Shown: positions 1-7,622 of the stretch, in pieces
Layout: each line of letters starts with the position of its first letter
Position numbering within the stretch: the stretch's first letter is position 1
Assembly: GCA_902472555.1 (NCBI GenBank)
Contig: CABROF010000064.1
Coordinates: 1-14,888 of the forward strand
From: UMGS1851 sp900555605
GTDB lineage: Bacteria; Bacillota; Clostridia; UBA1212; UBA1255
Direction of reading: 5' to 3'
DNA: 14,888 nt
The notes under the pieces: model-generated
Database searches by the model: none
The model's input: the letters and a program-made list of their open reading frames with translations, nothing else
Told to the model about the DNA's origin: nothing
Program-made: the position numbers and the translations under genes

Positions 1-25
1 ATATCATATCAATTTGCCTATTTCC

Positions 26-62
26 TGGTATTATTTGAAATGTTTTTGGTATTATCTGAAAT
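26..62 (+). repeat. Pair of 16-bp direct repeats, candidate AraC-type half-sites
   Basis: Two copies of TGGTATTAT(T/C)TGAAAT lie at 26-41 and 47-62. They differ at one base and start 21 bp apart, which is two helical turns on the same DNA face. They sit directly before the ribosome binding site of the AraC-family gene. AraC-family regulators commonly bind same-orientation half-sites about 21 bp apart, so autoregulation or control of a gene beyond the left edge is plausible. The repeats are seen directly; the binding role is inferred. Confidence 0.5.
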
Positions 63-75
63 TCGAGGTGCTGTT

Positions 76-969
76 ATGACAACCTGCAGGTATGTAAAGG
101 GCCGAACCGTCCCGATAAGCTATGATCTCAAGGAATCCTTCCGCAGCCGTAATCCATCTTATTTTTCCGCTGTGCTGATCTCAGATGGCTATGCGCTTCT
201 TTCTATGAACGGGGACCGCTGCTATTTAGGAAAAGATATGCTTCTATTTTTAAACGGAAGCGAATCTGTTGAACTGCTGGCTGCCTATCAATTACAGGCT
301 GTTTCCATTTCCTTTTCACCGAAATTCATCAACGTTAATCTCGACAGCAATATCATAAGCGCTCCGGACTATCCGGCACTCTCTCAGCGGCATCGATATC
401 CGGAGCTTACAATGTTCCGAAAAAGAAGCCTATTATATAATGGACTGTTGCCGATCAATGATGCGCTCTCCAAATCAGTCCGGTCGTTATTTGATGTGAT
501 CATACAGCAAATAGAGGAGCAGCCTGACACAAAATGGTCGTGCCGGGCAAGAACCAACCTTTTTATTTTATTAGAAATGGCAGAGCACTTTTGCGCCGAA
601 TTTATGAAAAGCGAGAACCGGCAGACCGGTCTTGCGGCAAATGTTTTAGACTATATTCATTTAAACATGTACAAACCGATAAAGATAGAAACGCTGTGCA
701 GTCTGTTTCATACGAACTCCACTACCTTAAACAGAAAATTTAAAGACTTAACAGGGCGCTCCGTCATCGATTATGTAATTGAGGAACGGATTCTGCTGGC
801 ACAGCAGTCTTTGGCCTTTTCCCAATTATCTGTAGAGGAAATTTCAGAAAAATACGGATTTTATGATTTAACCTATTTTACAAAGGTTTTTAAAAAGCGT
901 GTCGGGATGCCGCCTTTAACATACCGGAAAACAATGGTACAGGCGAGAAAAACCCCTGTCTGCGTCTGA
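76..969 (+). CDS. AraC/XylS-family transcriptional regulator
   Basis: Encodes a 297-residue DNA-binding regulator. The C-terminal hundred residues form the double helix-turn-helix domain of the AraC family. The first HTH covers about residues 203-227 (IETLCSLFHTNSTTLNRKF). The second covers about 252-287 and has the family signature leading into GFYDLTYFTKVFKKRVGMPPLTYRK. The N-terminal part, about residues 1-150, fits a cupin-like effector or dimerisation domain, but its ligand cannot be read from sequence. I chose the ATG at 76 because GAGGTG at 65-70 precedes it at good spacing. The in-frame ATG at 40 has no ribosome binding site and lies inside the first direct repeat. It is separated from the GH32 gene by an opposite-strand tRNA, so the two are not obviously one operon. 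Its target may be divergent and outside the window, or GH32 downstream. Confidence 0.9.
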   Translation: MTTCRYVKGRTVPISYDLKESFRSRNPSYFSAVLISDGYALLSMNGDRCYLGKDMLLFLNGSESVELLAAYQLQAVSISFSPKFINVNLDSNIISAPDYPALSQRHRYPELTMFRKRSLLYNGLLPINDALSKSVRSLFDVIIQQIEEQPDTKWSCRARTNLFILLEMAEHFCAEFMKSENRQTGLAANVLDYIHLNMYKPIKIETLCSLFHTNSTTLNRKFKDLTGRSVIDYVIEERILLAQQSLAFSQLSVEEISEKYGFYDLTYFTKVFKKRVGMPPLTYRKTMVQARKTPVCV

Positions 970-1063
970 TCCGCAGAATCCTGCCGCGCCATTTTTGTAG
1001 CTGTTCAGGTACAAAACAGTTGACAGCGAGTTGACAACGGGCAGACAAACCAGCCTCTCCCGT

Positions 1064-1102
1064 AAAAATGAGAAAGCCTCTAACCGCAATGGTTAAAGGC
1101 TT
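1064..1102 (-). terminator. Rho-independent terminator behind tRNA-Arg, possibly bidirectional
   Basis: AAGCCTCTAACC (1074-1085) pairs with GGTTAAAGGCTT (1091-1102) with a single mismatch and a five-base loop. Read on the - strand, the hairpin follows the tRNA CCA end by six bases and is followed by a T-rich tail (complement of 1064-1073). On the + strand it is followed by a short T-rich stretch, so it could also end the AraC transcript. Confidence 0.75.
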
Positions 1103-1108
1103 TTCTTC

Positions 1109-1185
1109 TGGCGCGCCCAGCAGAGCTCGAATCCACAACCTTCTGGTCCGTAGCCAGACGCTCTATCCAATTGAGCTATGGGCGC
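1109..1185 (-). tRNA. trnR: tRNA-Arg (anticodon ACG), CCA encoded
   Basis: On the - strand the 77-nt sequence folds as a cloverleaf. The acceptor strands are GCGCCCA and TGGGCGC, followed by discriminator G and an encoded CCA. The anticodon stem TCTGG/CCAGA encloses the loop CTACGGA, giving anticodon ACG at 1149-1151. This is read as ICG after deamination and decodes CGU, CGC and CGA as arginine. The T arm has the loop TTCGAGC and a five-pair stem with two wobble pairs. The D-arm region has AGCTCAATTGGATAGAGC. It is a single gene with its own promoter and terminator. Confidence 0.97.
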
Positions 1186-1195
1186 AATTTACATT

Positions 1196-1222
1196 CCATC
1201 AGCCACGCTTGTTTTCTGATGG
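1196..1222 (-). other. Hairpin at the 5' end of the tRNA-Arg precursor
   Basis: CCATCAG (1196-1202) and CTGATGG (1216-1222) form a perfect seven-pair stem with a 13-base loop. It lies where the tRNA transcript should begin, just downstream of the -10 element, and may cap the 5' leader removed by RNase P. The structure is visible; the role is inferred. Confidence 0.4.
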
Positions 1223-1230
1223 TGCCTCTT

Positions 1231-1259
1231 ATTTTAAAACAGGCCCGGCATTTTGTCAA
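1231..1259 (-). promoter_or_regulatory. Sigma-A promoter of tRNA-Arg
   Basis: On the - strand, TTGACA (complement of 1254-1259) is separated by exactly 17 bp from TAAAAT (complement of 1231-1236). This is a consensus -35 and a near-consensus -10, about 46 bp upstream of the mature tRNA 5' end. Such strength is expected for a stable RNA gene. Confidence 0.85.
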
Positions 1260-1338
1260 CCATAAAATATCACCGTCTTTTTTTAACGAAATACCCTAAA
1301 AAGATATGTATACGCACCCCCGCGTCCGGCCGCTGCGA

Positions 1339-1358
1339 TATCTGGTATCATACAGATA
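1339..1358. promoter_or_regulatory. Inverted repeat upstream of GH32 gene, candidate operator
   Basis: TATCTG (1339-1344) and CAGATA (1353-1358) form a perfect six-base inverted repeat with an eight-base spacer, 26 bp before the GH32 start. It overlaps the region where weak -10 candidates lie (GATAAT 1355-1360, TATAAT 1365-1370). A regulator binding here would affect GH32 transcription. I could not place a convincing -35, so promoter and operator assignments remain tentative. Confidence 0.3.
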
Positions 1359-1384
1359 ATCATTTATAATGTAGGAGGGTTCTT

Positions 1385-3052
1385 ATGAAGCGAAGCGGCA
1401 GACCCTTTTTTTGCCGAAATCAATATTATGTAAAATGGGTTGCACTGTCGGCCGGAATCTGTACAGCCATTGTGCTTACCATTCTGTTTACCATTCTACT
1501 TACAAGCTGCGGCAGCAAAGGAGAGAAACCCATGCAAACAAATGCACCTCAAAACGAAGCCTGGCGGCAGGACCCCTATCGGCCTCAATATCACTATTCC
1601 AATATTGAAAATTGGGCAAATGATCCCAACGGTCTTTTATACTATGAGGGGGAATACCATTTCTTTTACCAGTACAATCCGAATGGGAACTTTGACGGTC
1701 ATAAACACTGGGCGCACGCCGTTTCCGCGGATTTGATCAACTGGACAGATCTTCCGTTAGCGCTCTGCCCCGATGATTTGGGAGATTGCTGGTCAGGCTC
1801 CATGGTAGCGGATGATAATAATACCAGCGGTTTTTTCACAGGCTGTCGGGATGAGAACGGAAACCTTAAGGAGCATGGCCTGGTAGCAATTTATACCGGA
1901 TTCACCTATCAGATTACGCAATGCATCGCCTATTCCGCGGATAACGGAAGAACCTGGACAAAATACGAGGGAAACCCTGTCATCGATCAGTCGAATAATC
2001 CCGGCGGAAGTGCATATTTCCGTGATCCGAAGGTCTTCTGGCATGAGGAATCCGGGCAGTGGATGATGGTCATTTCCGGCGGCCCGCTGATGATCTATAC
2101 CTCTCCGGATCTCAAGAACTGGACCTGTCAGCGCGTACAGACCGGCATTCAGACAGAATGCCCGGACCTGTTTCCGATTACAGCGGAAAATACAGGCGAA
2201 GAAAAATGGGTACTGACCCTGAGCGGGAGATATTATATGGTCGGGAGCCTGACGCAGCGCGGCGACCGTTGGATGTTCCGGCCCCAGACCCAGCAAATCC
2301 CCATGAATTTCGGACCGGATGCTTATGCGACACAGGCCTGGAGCAATTCGCCCGACGGCCGGATTCTGACCATCAGCTGGATGAATTCTATGGATTATGT
2401 CACCGCGCTGCCTAATGTGCTGACGAAATTTTCTGGTATTTATACGCTGATTCAGGAGCTCAGGCTCATAGAGACAGACGACGACTACCGCCTGCTGCAG
2501 ACGCCGGCAAGGGAATATATGCAGCTGCGCAGTCCCGATAAGGCCTTTTCCGTAACAAAGCTTTCTTTAGGGAGCGAAGATCCTTTATATTCTTTTTATG
2601 AAAGCGCACAATGCGAATGCATTGCAGAATTCCGTCCCTCCCCGGATGTCACGGCGTTCGGTCTTAAGCTGCGGGTCGGAACGGACCAAGAAACCGTTTT
2701 ACGCTATGACTGCGCCGCAGGTACGCTTACCCTCGACCGTTCCCAAGCCGGCGTATCGCCGGCAGAAGCGTTTTCATCCCCCGGGACATATTCCGCAGAT
2801 ATTGCGCTGACAAAAGACGGAGTACTGAAGCTTCAGATCTTTTTAGACCGGAGTACTTTGGAAGTATTTGTAAATGGCGGTGCCGCCGTGGGATCAATGC
2901 TGCATTTTCCGGATGCACAAAGCACCGGTATGGCCTTTTTTACGGAAGGCGGAAGCACGGAGATCTCATGCACTGTTTACCAAATGCACGGCATCGGACA
3001 TCTGCCTGCTGCGGCCGCTCCGGCGTCAGAAGCCGATCCTGTCAGGGAATGA
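1385..3052 (+). CDS. GH32 family fructan/sucrose hydrolase, lipoprotein (levanase/inulinase/invertase type)
   Basis: A 555-residue glycoside hydrolase of family 32, which releases fructose from fructans or sucrose by a retaining mechanism. All three family motifs are present: WANDPNG with the nucleophile Asp80, FRDPKVF with Asp214 stabilising the transition state, and TECPDLF with the acid/base Glu258. The five-bladed propeller is followed by the usual C-terminal beta-sandwich, with DRSTLEVFVNGG near residue 495. The N terminus has basic residues, a hydrophobic segment at about 18-40 and a lipobox LTSC, so Cys42 is probably lipidated and the enzyme is displayed outside the membrane. AGGAGG at 1373-1378 supports this start. 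A second good ribosome binding site precedes Met50. No sugar transporter lies next to it, so uptake of the product must be encoded elsewhere. Levan, inulin and sucrose cannot be told apart here. Confidence 0.93.
   Translation: MKRSGRPFFCRNQYYVKWVALSAGICTAIVLTILFTILLTSCGSKGEKPMQTNAPQNEAWRQDPYRPQYHYSNIENWANDPNGLLYYEGEYHFFYQYNPNGNFDGHKHWAHAVSADLINWTDLPLALCPDDLGDCWSGSMVADDNNTSGFFTGCRDENGNLKEHGLVAIYTGFTYQITQCIAYSADNGRTWTKYEGNPVIDQSNNPGGSAYFRDPKVFWHEESGQWMMVISGGPLMIYTSPDLKNWTCQRVQTGIQTECPDLFPITAENTGEEKWVLTLSGRYYMVGSLTQRGDRWMFRPQTQQIPMNFGPDAYATQAWSNSPDGRILTISWMNSMDYVTALPNVLTKFSGIYTLIQELRLIETDDDYRLLQTPAREYMQLRSPDKAFSVTKLSLGSEDPLYSFYESAQCECIAEFRPSPDVTAFGLKLRVGTDQETVLRYDCAAGTLTLDRSQAGVSPAEAFSSPGTYSADIALTKDGVLKLQIFLDRSTLEVFVNGGAAVGSMLHFPDAQSTGMAFFTEGGSTEISCTVYQMHGIGHLPAAAAPASEADPVRE
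1517..1534 (+). promoter_or_regulatory. Internal ribosome binding site and ATG within the GH32 gene
   Basis: AAAGGAG (1517-1523) stands eight bases before an in-frame ATG at 1532-1534 (Met50), directly behind the lipobox Cys42. Use of this start would give a 506-residue cytosolic enzyme of ordinary GH32 length. The same bases encode Lys-Gly in the post-lipobox linker, so chance is possible. Confidence 0.35.
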
Positions 3053-3701
3053 CATATAACAAAATAGAAAAATAGTGCAGAATGCTGCCGGCCAGCACGA
3101 ATAAATGCCAGATTGCATGCATGTATTTTATTTTTGAGGAAAAGAAGAAAATACCTGCCGTATAGCAGAGGCCGCCGATCAGCAGAAACAAAAGCCCCCC
3201 GAGACCGATAGCTTCATAAAGCGGTTTCAAAACAATGACCACACACCAGCCCATGGCAATATAGAGGATCATGGAAATGACCTTAAACTTTTTTAGGCTT
3301 ACGGCGTTAAGCACCACCCCAAAGGCGGTCAGGCCCCAAAGAATGCCGAATATGCTCCAGCCGAGCGCTGCATTCTGCCCCCGCAGAGAAATCAGCGTAT
3401 AGGGCGTATACGTTCCTGCAATCAGTAAAAAGATGGTGCAGTGATCCAGCACGCGGAACACGCGTTTGGCAGTATCGTTGGTAATGGCATGATAAAGTGT
3501 GGACATCAGATAGAGAATAATCAGCATTGCGCCGAAAATGGCGGCGCGGCACACATCCATGGCGCCGCCGTTCAGCGCAGCCTTTACAACAGCAACCACG
3601 CACCCTGCTATGGAGAGTCCGGCTCCGACGCCGTGACTGACGGAGTTGAAAATTTCCTCTCCCAATGTATAAAATTTGATTTCGCTTTGCTTGACTGCCA
3701 T
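3042..3701 (-). CDS. trhA: Hemolysin III / TrhA-family (PAQR-like) membrane protein
   Basis: A 219-residue integral membrane protein with about seven hydrophobic segments, the usual size for the hemolysin III/TrhA/YqfA family. The conserved polar residues of the PAQR superfamily are present: Ser22-His23 in the first helix, Ser67 and His71 (SxxxH), Asp86-His87 in LDHCTIFLLIAGTYTP, and the C-terminal HxxxH pair His195/His199. Family members have been linked to membrane fluidity and metal-dependent lipid hydrolysis; direct haemolytic activity is not implied. AGGAGG (complement of 3711-3716) gives a clear start. It lies downstream of nifJ on the same strand, with a strong GC-rich hairpin between them, so it may depend on read-through or a promoter I could not place. 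Its 3' end overlaps the convergent GH32 gene by 11 bases. Confidence 0.9.
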   Translation of the reverse strand: MAVKQSEIKFYTLGEEIFNSVSHGVGAGLSIAGCVVAVVKAALNGGAMDVCRAAIFGAMLIILYLMSTLYHAITNDTAKRVFRVLDHCTIFLLIAGTYTPYTLISLRGQNAALGWSIFGILWGLTAFGVVLNAVSLKKFKVISMILYIAMGWCVVIVLKPLYEAIGLGGLLFLLIGGLCYTAGIFFFSSKIKYMHAIWHLFVLAGSILHYFSILLYVIP

Positions 3702-3745
3702 ATGCCGCGCCCTCCTGTCAAACGTCCTGCTTATGTGCTGATAAT

Positions 3746-3795
3746 AACGCCCCGGGCGCCGCGTGCGCTAAGCGGCGCGCGTCCCGGGGCGTGTT
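3746..3795 (-). terminator. GC-rich hairpin behind nifJ, probable terminator
   Basis: AACGCCCCGGG plus CGCCGC (3746-3762) pair with GCGGCG (3772-3777) and CCCGGGGCGT (3783-3792), leaving a five-base bulge and a nine-base loop. On the - strand the hairpin starts 28 bases past the nifJ stop and is followed by TTATTATC, a weak U tract. It should terminate or attenuate transcription before trhA. Confidence 0.65.
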
Positions 3796-3822
3796 ATCAT
3801 GCTATGCGGAAACCGCAGAATT

Positions 3823-6800
3823 TTATTCGTACAGCTTGCTCAGCTTCACCAGATTCTCATATTTTGCTTTTGCATTTTCAGCAGCCTTGGAGAACAGCGC
3901 CTCTGCTCTGTCCGGAAAGGCCTGAATCAAACGGCTGTACCGCGTTTCGCTCTGGATAAAGTCGCGATAGCTCTCCGTAGGCTCCTTGCTGTCAATGCTC
4001 AGCGGATTCTTGCCCTCTGCCTTCAGCAGCGGATTAAAGCGGAACATCTGCCAGTAACCGCAGGCAACCGCACGCTTCATCTCAGACTGGCAGTTTGTCA
4101 TACCGCCTTTTACGCCATGCATTTCACAAGGCGCATAGCCAATGACAATGGAAGGTCCCGGATACGCTTCCGCCTCTGCCAGTGCTTTCAGCGTCTGATT
4201 CATGTCTGCGCCCATGGCAATCTGCGCCACATAGACGTATCCGTAAGACATTGCGATCTGTGCCAAATCCTTCTTGCCGATAGACTTGCCGGCAGCTGCA
4301 AACTGTGCCACCTGTCCGAGCTGGCTGGCCTTTGAAGCCTGACCGCCGGTATTGGAATAAACCTCGGTATCGAATACCATGATATTTACATCCTCGCCGG
4401 AAGCAATGACATGGTCCAAACCGCCGAAGCCGATATCGTATGCCCAGCCGTCGCCGCCGAAAATCCAGACGGATTTCTTTGCTAAATAATCTTTGTCCTT
4501 GAGGATCTGATTCTCCAGCGTACAGCAGCCGCAGGATTCTTTGCAGACGCAGCCCTCCAGCATTTCCACAAGCGCCTTCGTAGCCGCGGCATTGGCTTTG
4601 CCGTCGTTGACTGTATCCAGGTAGCGGGCAAGCACGGCCTTCATGCCCTCATCCTCATATTTGTCGTGCAGCTGCTTCACATAGCCGATCAAACGCTCTC
4701 GGATAGCTTTTTGGCCGAGATAAATGCCAAGTCCATGCTCTGCGTTATCCTCAAACAAGCTGTTGGCCCATGCGGGTCCGAAGCCGCTGTCTTTGTTCAC
4801 CGTATACGGCGTTGCAGGCGCGGAGCCTCCCCAAATGGAGGAACATCCGGTTGCATTGGAAATATACATTCTCTCGCCGAAAAGCTGTGTAATCAAACGC
4901 GCGTAAGAAGTCTCCGCACAGCCCGCGCAGGATCCGGAGAATTCAAGCAGCGGCTGATTGAATTGGCTTCCCTTTACACTAAAGTCACTGAAGGAGGTCG
5001 GCTTTTTGCTGACCTTTGCCACCGTGTAATCAAATGCCGCCTGCTGCTCTGCCTGAGATTCCTGGGGAACCATCTTCAGTGCTTTTGTTTTAGCAGGACA
5101 TACATTGACGCACAGCCCGCAGCCCATGCAATCGAGAGGACTCACGCTTACGGTAAACGTATATTCTTCGCAGCCCTTGCCCTTCATCTGGATCTTCTTT
5201 GTGCAATCAGGCGCGTTGGCTGCTTCCTCCGCATTCATGGCAAACGGACGAATGGTTGCATGCGGGCAGACATAGGAGCACTGGTTACACTGGATACAGT
5301 TCTCCGGGATCCACTCCGGCACCTCCACCGCTACCCCGCGTTTTTCATATGCGGCGGAACCCTGCGGGAACGTACCATCCACATGGTCAATAAAAGCAGA
5401 AACAGGCAGTGCATCGCCCTGCATCATTCCTACCGGATGCAAAACATTTTTCACAAACTTCACCAGCTCCGGCCGATCTCCGGATACGGCCGCTTCTTCA
5501 CTGGAATCCGAGGCGTTCTTCCAGTCCTCCGGAACTTTTACTTCCACAATGGCGTCAACACCGGCATCAATGGCCTTGTAGTTCATCTCAACAACGGCTT
5601 CGCCCTTCTTCATGTAGGACTTCTTTGCTGCCGCCTTCATGTACTCAATTGCCCGATCAATCGGTAAAATGTTGGCCAGCGCAAAGAACGCAGATTGCAG
5701 AATCGTGTTTGTCCGCTTGCCCATTCCGATTTCCCGCGCCTTATCAATGGCGTTTACAATATAGAACTTAATCTGATTCTGCGCAATATACCGCTTTGCC
5801 TCTGCCGGCAGGTGGTGATCCACTTCCTCAGGGGTCCATTGACAGTTCAGCAGGAAGGTCCCCCCCGGCTTTACGTCGTTTACGATCTTATAGCCTTTTA
5901 CGATATAAGACGGATTGTGACATGCTACAAAATCGGCCTTCGTAATATAATAAGAAGATTTAATGGGTTTGTCGCCGAACCGCAGATGGGAGATCGTCAC
6001 GCCACCCGTCTTCTTAGAGTCATACTGGAAATATGCCTGAATGTATTTGTCCGTATGATCTCCGATAATTTTGATGGAGTTCTTGTTGGCGCCCACCGTA
6101 CCGTCGCCGCCGAGACCCCAGAATTTGCAGCTGATGGTTCCCGCAGGCGCTGTATCCGGCGCAGCAGTCTCTGTCAAAGACAGATTTGTAACATCATCTA
6201 CAATGCCGATGGTAAAATTATTTTTCGGCTCCGCGGCCTTCAGATTCTCATATACGGCAAAAATGCTCTGCGGAGGCGTATCCTTGGAGCCTAAGCCGTA
6301 TCTGCCGCCGACAACCTTTGCATCCACGCCCTTGCTGGCCAGCGCCGCTACCACGTCCAGATACAGCGGTTCACCCAAGGAACCGGGCTCTTTTGTCCGG
6401 TCGAGCACAGCGATCTTCTTTGCTGTGGCAGGAATTGCTTCAATCAGCTTGTCTGCCCGGAACGGACGGTACAAACGAACCTTTACCAAGCCTACCTTTT
6501 CGCCTTGGGCCAGCATGTAATCAATGACCTCCTCTGCCACATCGCAGATGGATCCCATTGCCACAATGACGCGGTCCGCATCCGGCGCGCCGTAATAATT
6601 GAATAATTTATAATTCGTACCGATTTTTGCATTTACCTGATTCATATAATCCTCTACGATTTCAGGCAGTGCGTCATAGTACCGGTTGCAGGCCTCTCTG
6701 TGCTGGAAGAAAATATCTCCGTTCTCCGCGCTGCCCCGCAGAACCGGATGCTCCGGGTTAAGAGCGCGTTTGCGGAATGCATCTAAAGCATCGCGGTCAA

Positions 6801-7383
6801 TCATGCCGCTCAGCTCGTCGTAATCCCATACCTCAATCTTCTGGATTTCATGAGAGGTACGGAAGCCGTCAAAGAAGTTCAGGAACGGAACGCGGCCTTT
6901 GATTGCAGACAGATGTGCAACCGCGCCGAGATCCATAACTTCCTGCGGGTTGGAATTGGCCATCATGGCGAAACCTGTCTGGCGGCAGGCATACACATCA
7001 GAATGGTCCCCGAATATATTCAATGCATGAGACGCGACGCAACGGGCAGAAACATGGATTACGCAGGGCAGCAGTTCACCGGCGATTTTATACATGTCCG
7101 GAATCATCAGCAGCAATCCCTGCGAAGCCGTATAGGTCGTCGTCAGCGCGCCGGCCGCAAGGCTGCCGTGTACGGTACCCGCCGCACCGGCCTCGGACTG
7201 CATCTCGATTACTTTTACATTGTCGCCGAACACATTTTTCAGCCCTGTAGCAGACCAGGCATCCGTAAGCTCCGCCATTACGCTGGAAGGGGTGATCGGA
7301 TAGATACTCGCCACTTCCGTAAACGCATAGCTCACATGCGCCGCGGCGGTATTCCCGTCCATGGAAATCTTTTTTCTGTTCAT
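3823..7383 (-). CDS. nifJ: Pyruvate:ferredoxin (flavodoxin) oxidoreductase
   Basis: A 1186-residue homodimer-type enzyme that oxidises pyruvate and CoA to acetyl-CoA and CO2 and reduces ferredoxin, the central step of clostridial fermentation. It contains the N-terminal pyruvate-binding domain (TEVASIYPITPSSVMAEL) and a two-cluster ferredoxin domain with C696xxC699xxC702xxxC706 and C752xxC755xxC758xxxC762. Proximal-cluster cysteines include C819 and C822. The TPP site GDGWAYDIGFGGLDH is followed by DTEVYSNTGGQ. All expected domains are intact. An unusual run at residues 945-954 (CVCKESCGCC) packs five cysteines into ten residues. I placed the start at 7383 because AGGAGG (complement of 7392-7397) lies eight bases upstream. 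The frame stays open for 23 further codons into the AT-rich leader, but they have no ribosome binding site and not the protein's normal composition. Transcribed from its own promoter and probably alone. Confidence 0.97.
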   Translation of the reverse strand: MNRKKISMDGNTAAAHVSYAFTEVASIYPITPSSVMAELTDAWSATGLKNVFGDNVKVIEMQSEAGAAGTVHGSLAAGALTTTYTASQGLLLMIPDMYKIAGELLPCVIHVSARCVASHALNIFGDHSDVYACRQTGFAMMANSNPQEVMDLGAVAHLSAIKGRVPFLNFFDGFRTSHEIQKIEVWDYDELSGMIDRDALDAFRKRALNPEHPVLRGSAENGDIFFQHREACNRYYDALPEIVEDYMNQVNAKIGTNYKLFNYYGAPDADRVIVAMGSICDVAEEVIDYMLAQGEKVGLVKVRLYRPFRADKLIEAIPATAKKIAVLDRTKEPGSLGEPLYLDVVAALASKGVDAKVVGGRYGLGSKDTPPQSIFAVYENLKAAEPKNNFTIGIVDDVTNLSLTETAAPDTAPAGTISCKFWGLGGDGTVGANKNSIKIIGDHTDKYIQAYFQYDSKKTGGVTISHLRFGDKPIKSSYYITKADFVACHNPSYIVKGYKIVNDVKPGGTFLLNCQWTPEEVDHHLPAEAKRYIAQNQIKFYIVNAIDKAREIGMGKRTNTILQSAFFALANILPIDRAIEYMKAAAKKSYMKKGEAVVEMNYKAIDAGVDAIVEVKVPEDWKNASDSSEEAAVSGDRPELVKFVKNVLHPVGMMQGDALPVSAFIDHVDGTFPQGSAAYEKRGVAVEVPEWIPENCIQCNQCSYVCPHATIRPFAMNAEEAANAPDCTKKIQMKGKGCEEYTFTVSVSPLDCMGCGLCVNVCPAKTKALKMVPQESQAEQQAAFDYTVAKVSKKPTSFSDFSVKGSQFNQPLLEFSGSCAGCAETSYARLITQLFGERMYISNATGCSSIWGGSAPATPYTVNKDSGFGPAWANSLFEDNAEHGLGIYLGQKAIRERLIGYVKQLHDKYEDEGMKAVLARYLDTVNDGKANAAATKALVEMLEGCVCKESCGCCTLENQILKDKDYLAKKSVWIFGGDGWAYDIGFGGLDHVIASGEDVNIMVFDTEVYSNTGGQASKASQLGQVAQFAAAGKSIGKKDLAQIAMSYGYVYVAQIAMGADMNQTLKALAEAEAYPGPSIVIGYAPCEMHGVKGGMTNCQSEMKRAVACGYWQMFRFNPLLKAEGKNPLSIDSKEPTESYRDFIQSETRYSRLIQAFPDRAEALFSKAAENAKAKYENLVKLSKLYE

Positions 7384-7414
7384 GTTGCAAGCCTCCTGTA
7401 TAGATATCTCTTGA

Positions 7415-7437
7415 TTTATATATTTTAAATATATAAA
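7415..7437. promoter_or_regulatory. All-A/T 23-bp palindrome in the nifJ leader
   Basis: TTTATATATTT (7415-7425) and AAATATATAAA (7427-7437) are perfect 11-base inverted arms around one central base. It lies between the nifJ promoter and ribosome binding site. It could be a repressor site just downstream of the start of transcription, or an mRNA hairpin. It does not match the Rex consensus. Confidence 0.45.
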
Positions 7438-7457
7438 GGCATAAAACGCCATTAGTT

Positions 7458-7486
7458 ATATTAACACCTATCAGGCAAAAAGTAAA
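7458..7486 (-). promoter_or_regulatory. Sigma-A promoter of nifJ
   Basis: On the - strand, TTTACT (complement of 7481-7486) and TAATAT (complement of 7458-7463) are separated by exactly 17 bp. Transcription would begin near 7451, giving a leader of about 70 nt. A short inverted repeat, GTTA-ATA-TAAC on the - strand (7455-7465), overlaps the -10. Confidence 0.7.
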
Positions 7487-7506
7487 GCGGGAAATACCGG
7501 ATAAGC

Positions 7507-7536
7507 GCTCAGCCGGGCATAGGAACCCGGCTGAGC
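7507..7536 (-). terminator. Perfect 11-bp hairpin between the SGNH gene and nifJ promoter
   Basis: GCTCAGCCGGG (7507-7517) and CCCGGCTGAGC (7526-7536) form a perfect stem with an eight-base loop. It lies 86 bases past the SGNH hydrolase stop and just upstream of the nifJ -35. No clear U tract follows on either strand, so it is a likely but non-canonical terminator or insulator. The intervening 7537-7622 holds no gene; it contains only a weaker ATCCGCC/GGCGGAT inverted pair (7573-7579, 7610-7616). Confidence 0.45.
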
Positions 7537-7622
7537 AATTGAGATCCGCCAGTCTGTAAAGATCAATCTGAAATCCGCCGCTGCGATGGACCTTTCGTCA
7601 CTTTCCGGAGGCGGATGCCGAT

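Noticed and set aside
40..75. Upstream ATG for the AraC-family gene
   Set aside because: No ribosome binding site, and it lies in the direct repeats; ATG 76 has GAGGTG in place.
1020..1036. Two tandem TTGACA elements, 11 bp apart, after the AraC gene
   Set aside because: They look like -35 boxes, but no -10 lies 16-18 bp downstream of either, and no + strand gene starts nearby. Probably a chance short repeat.
1109..1185. tRNA-Arg as an integration site for a mobile element
   Set aside because: No integrase is present and I saw no duplicated tRNA 3' end elsewhere in the window; neighbouring genes look like ordinary chromosomal genes.
4666..5667. Long open frame (333 codons) on the + strand inside nifJ
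   Set aside because: It is antisense to a certain gene, has no ribosome binding site, and its translation is rich in His, Arg and Cys with no recognisable domain. Treated as a shadow of nifJ codon usage.
6071..6527. Overlapping + strand open frames within nifJ
   Set aside because: Low-complexity antisense translations with no start signals or domain features.
7455..7465. Rex-like redox operator at the nifJ -10
   Set aside because: GTTA-ATA-TAAC is palindromic but has the wrong spacer and lacks the full TTGTTAA arms of clostridial Rex sites.
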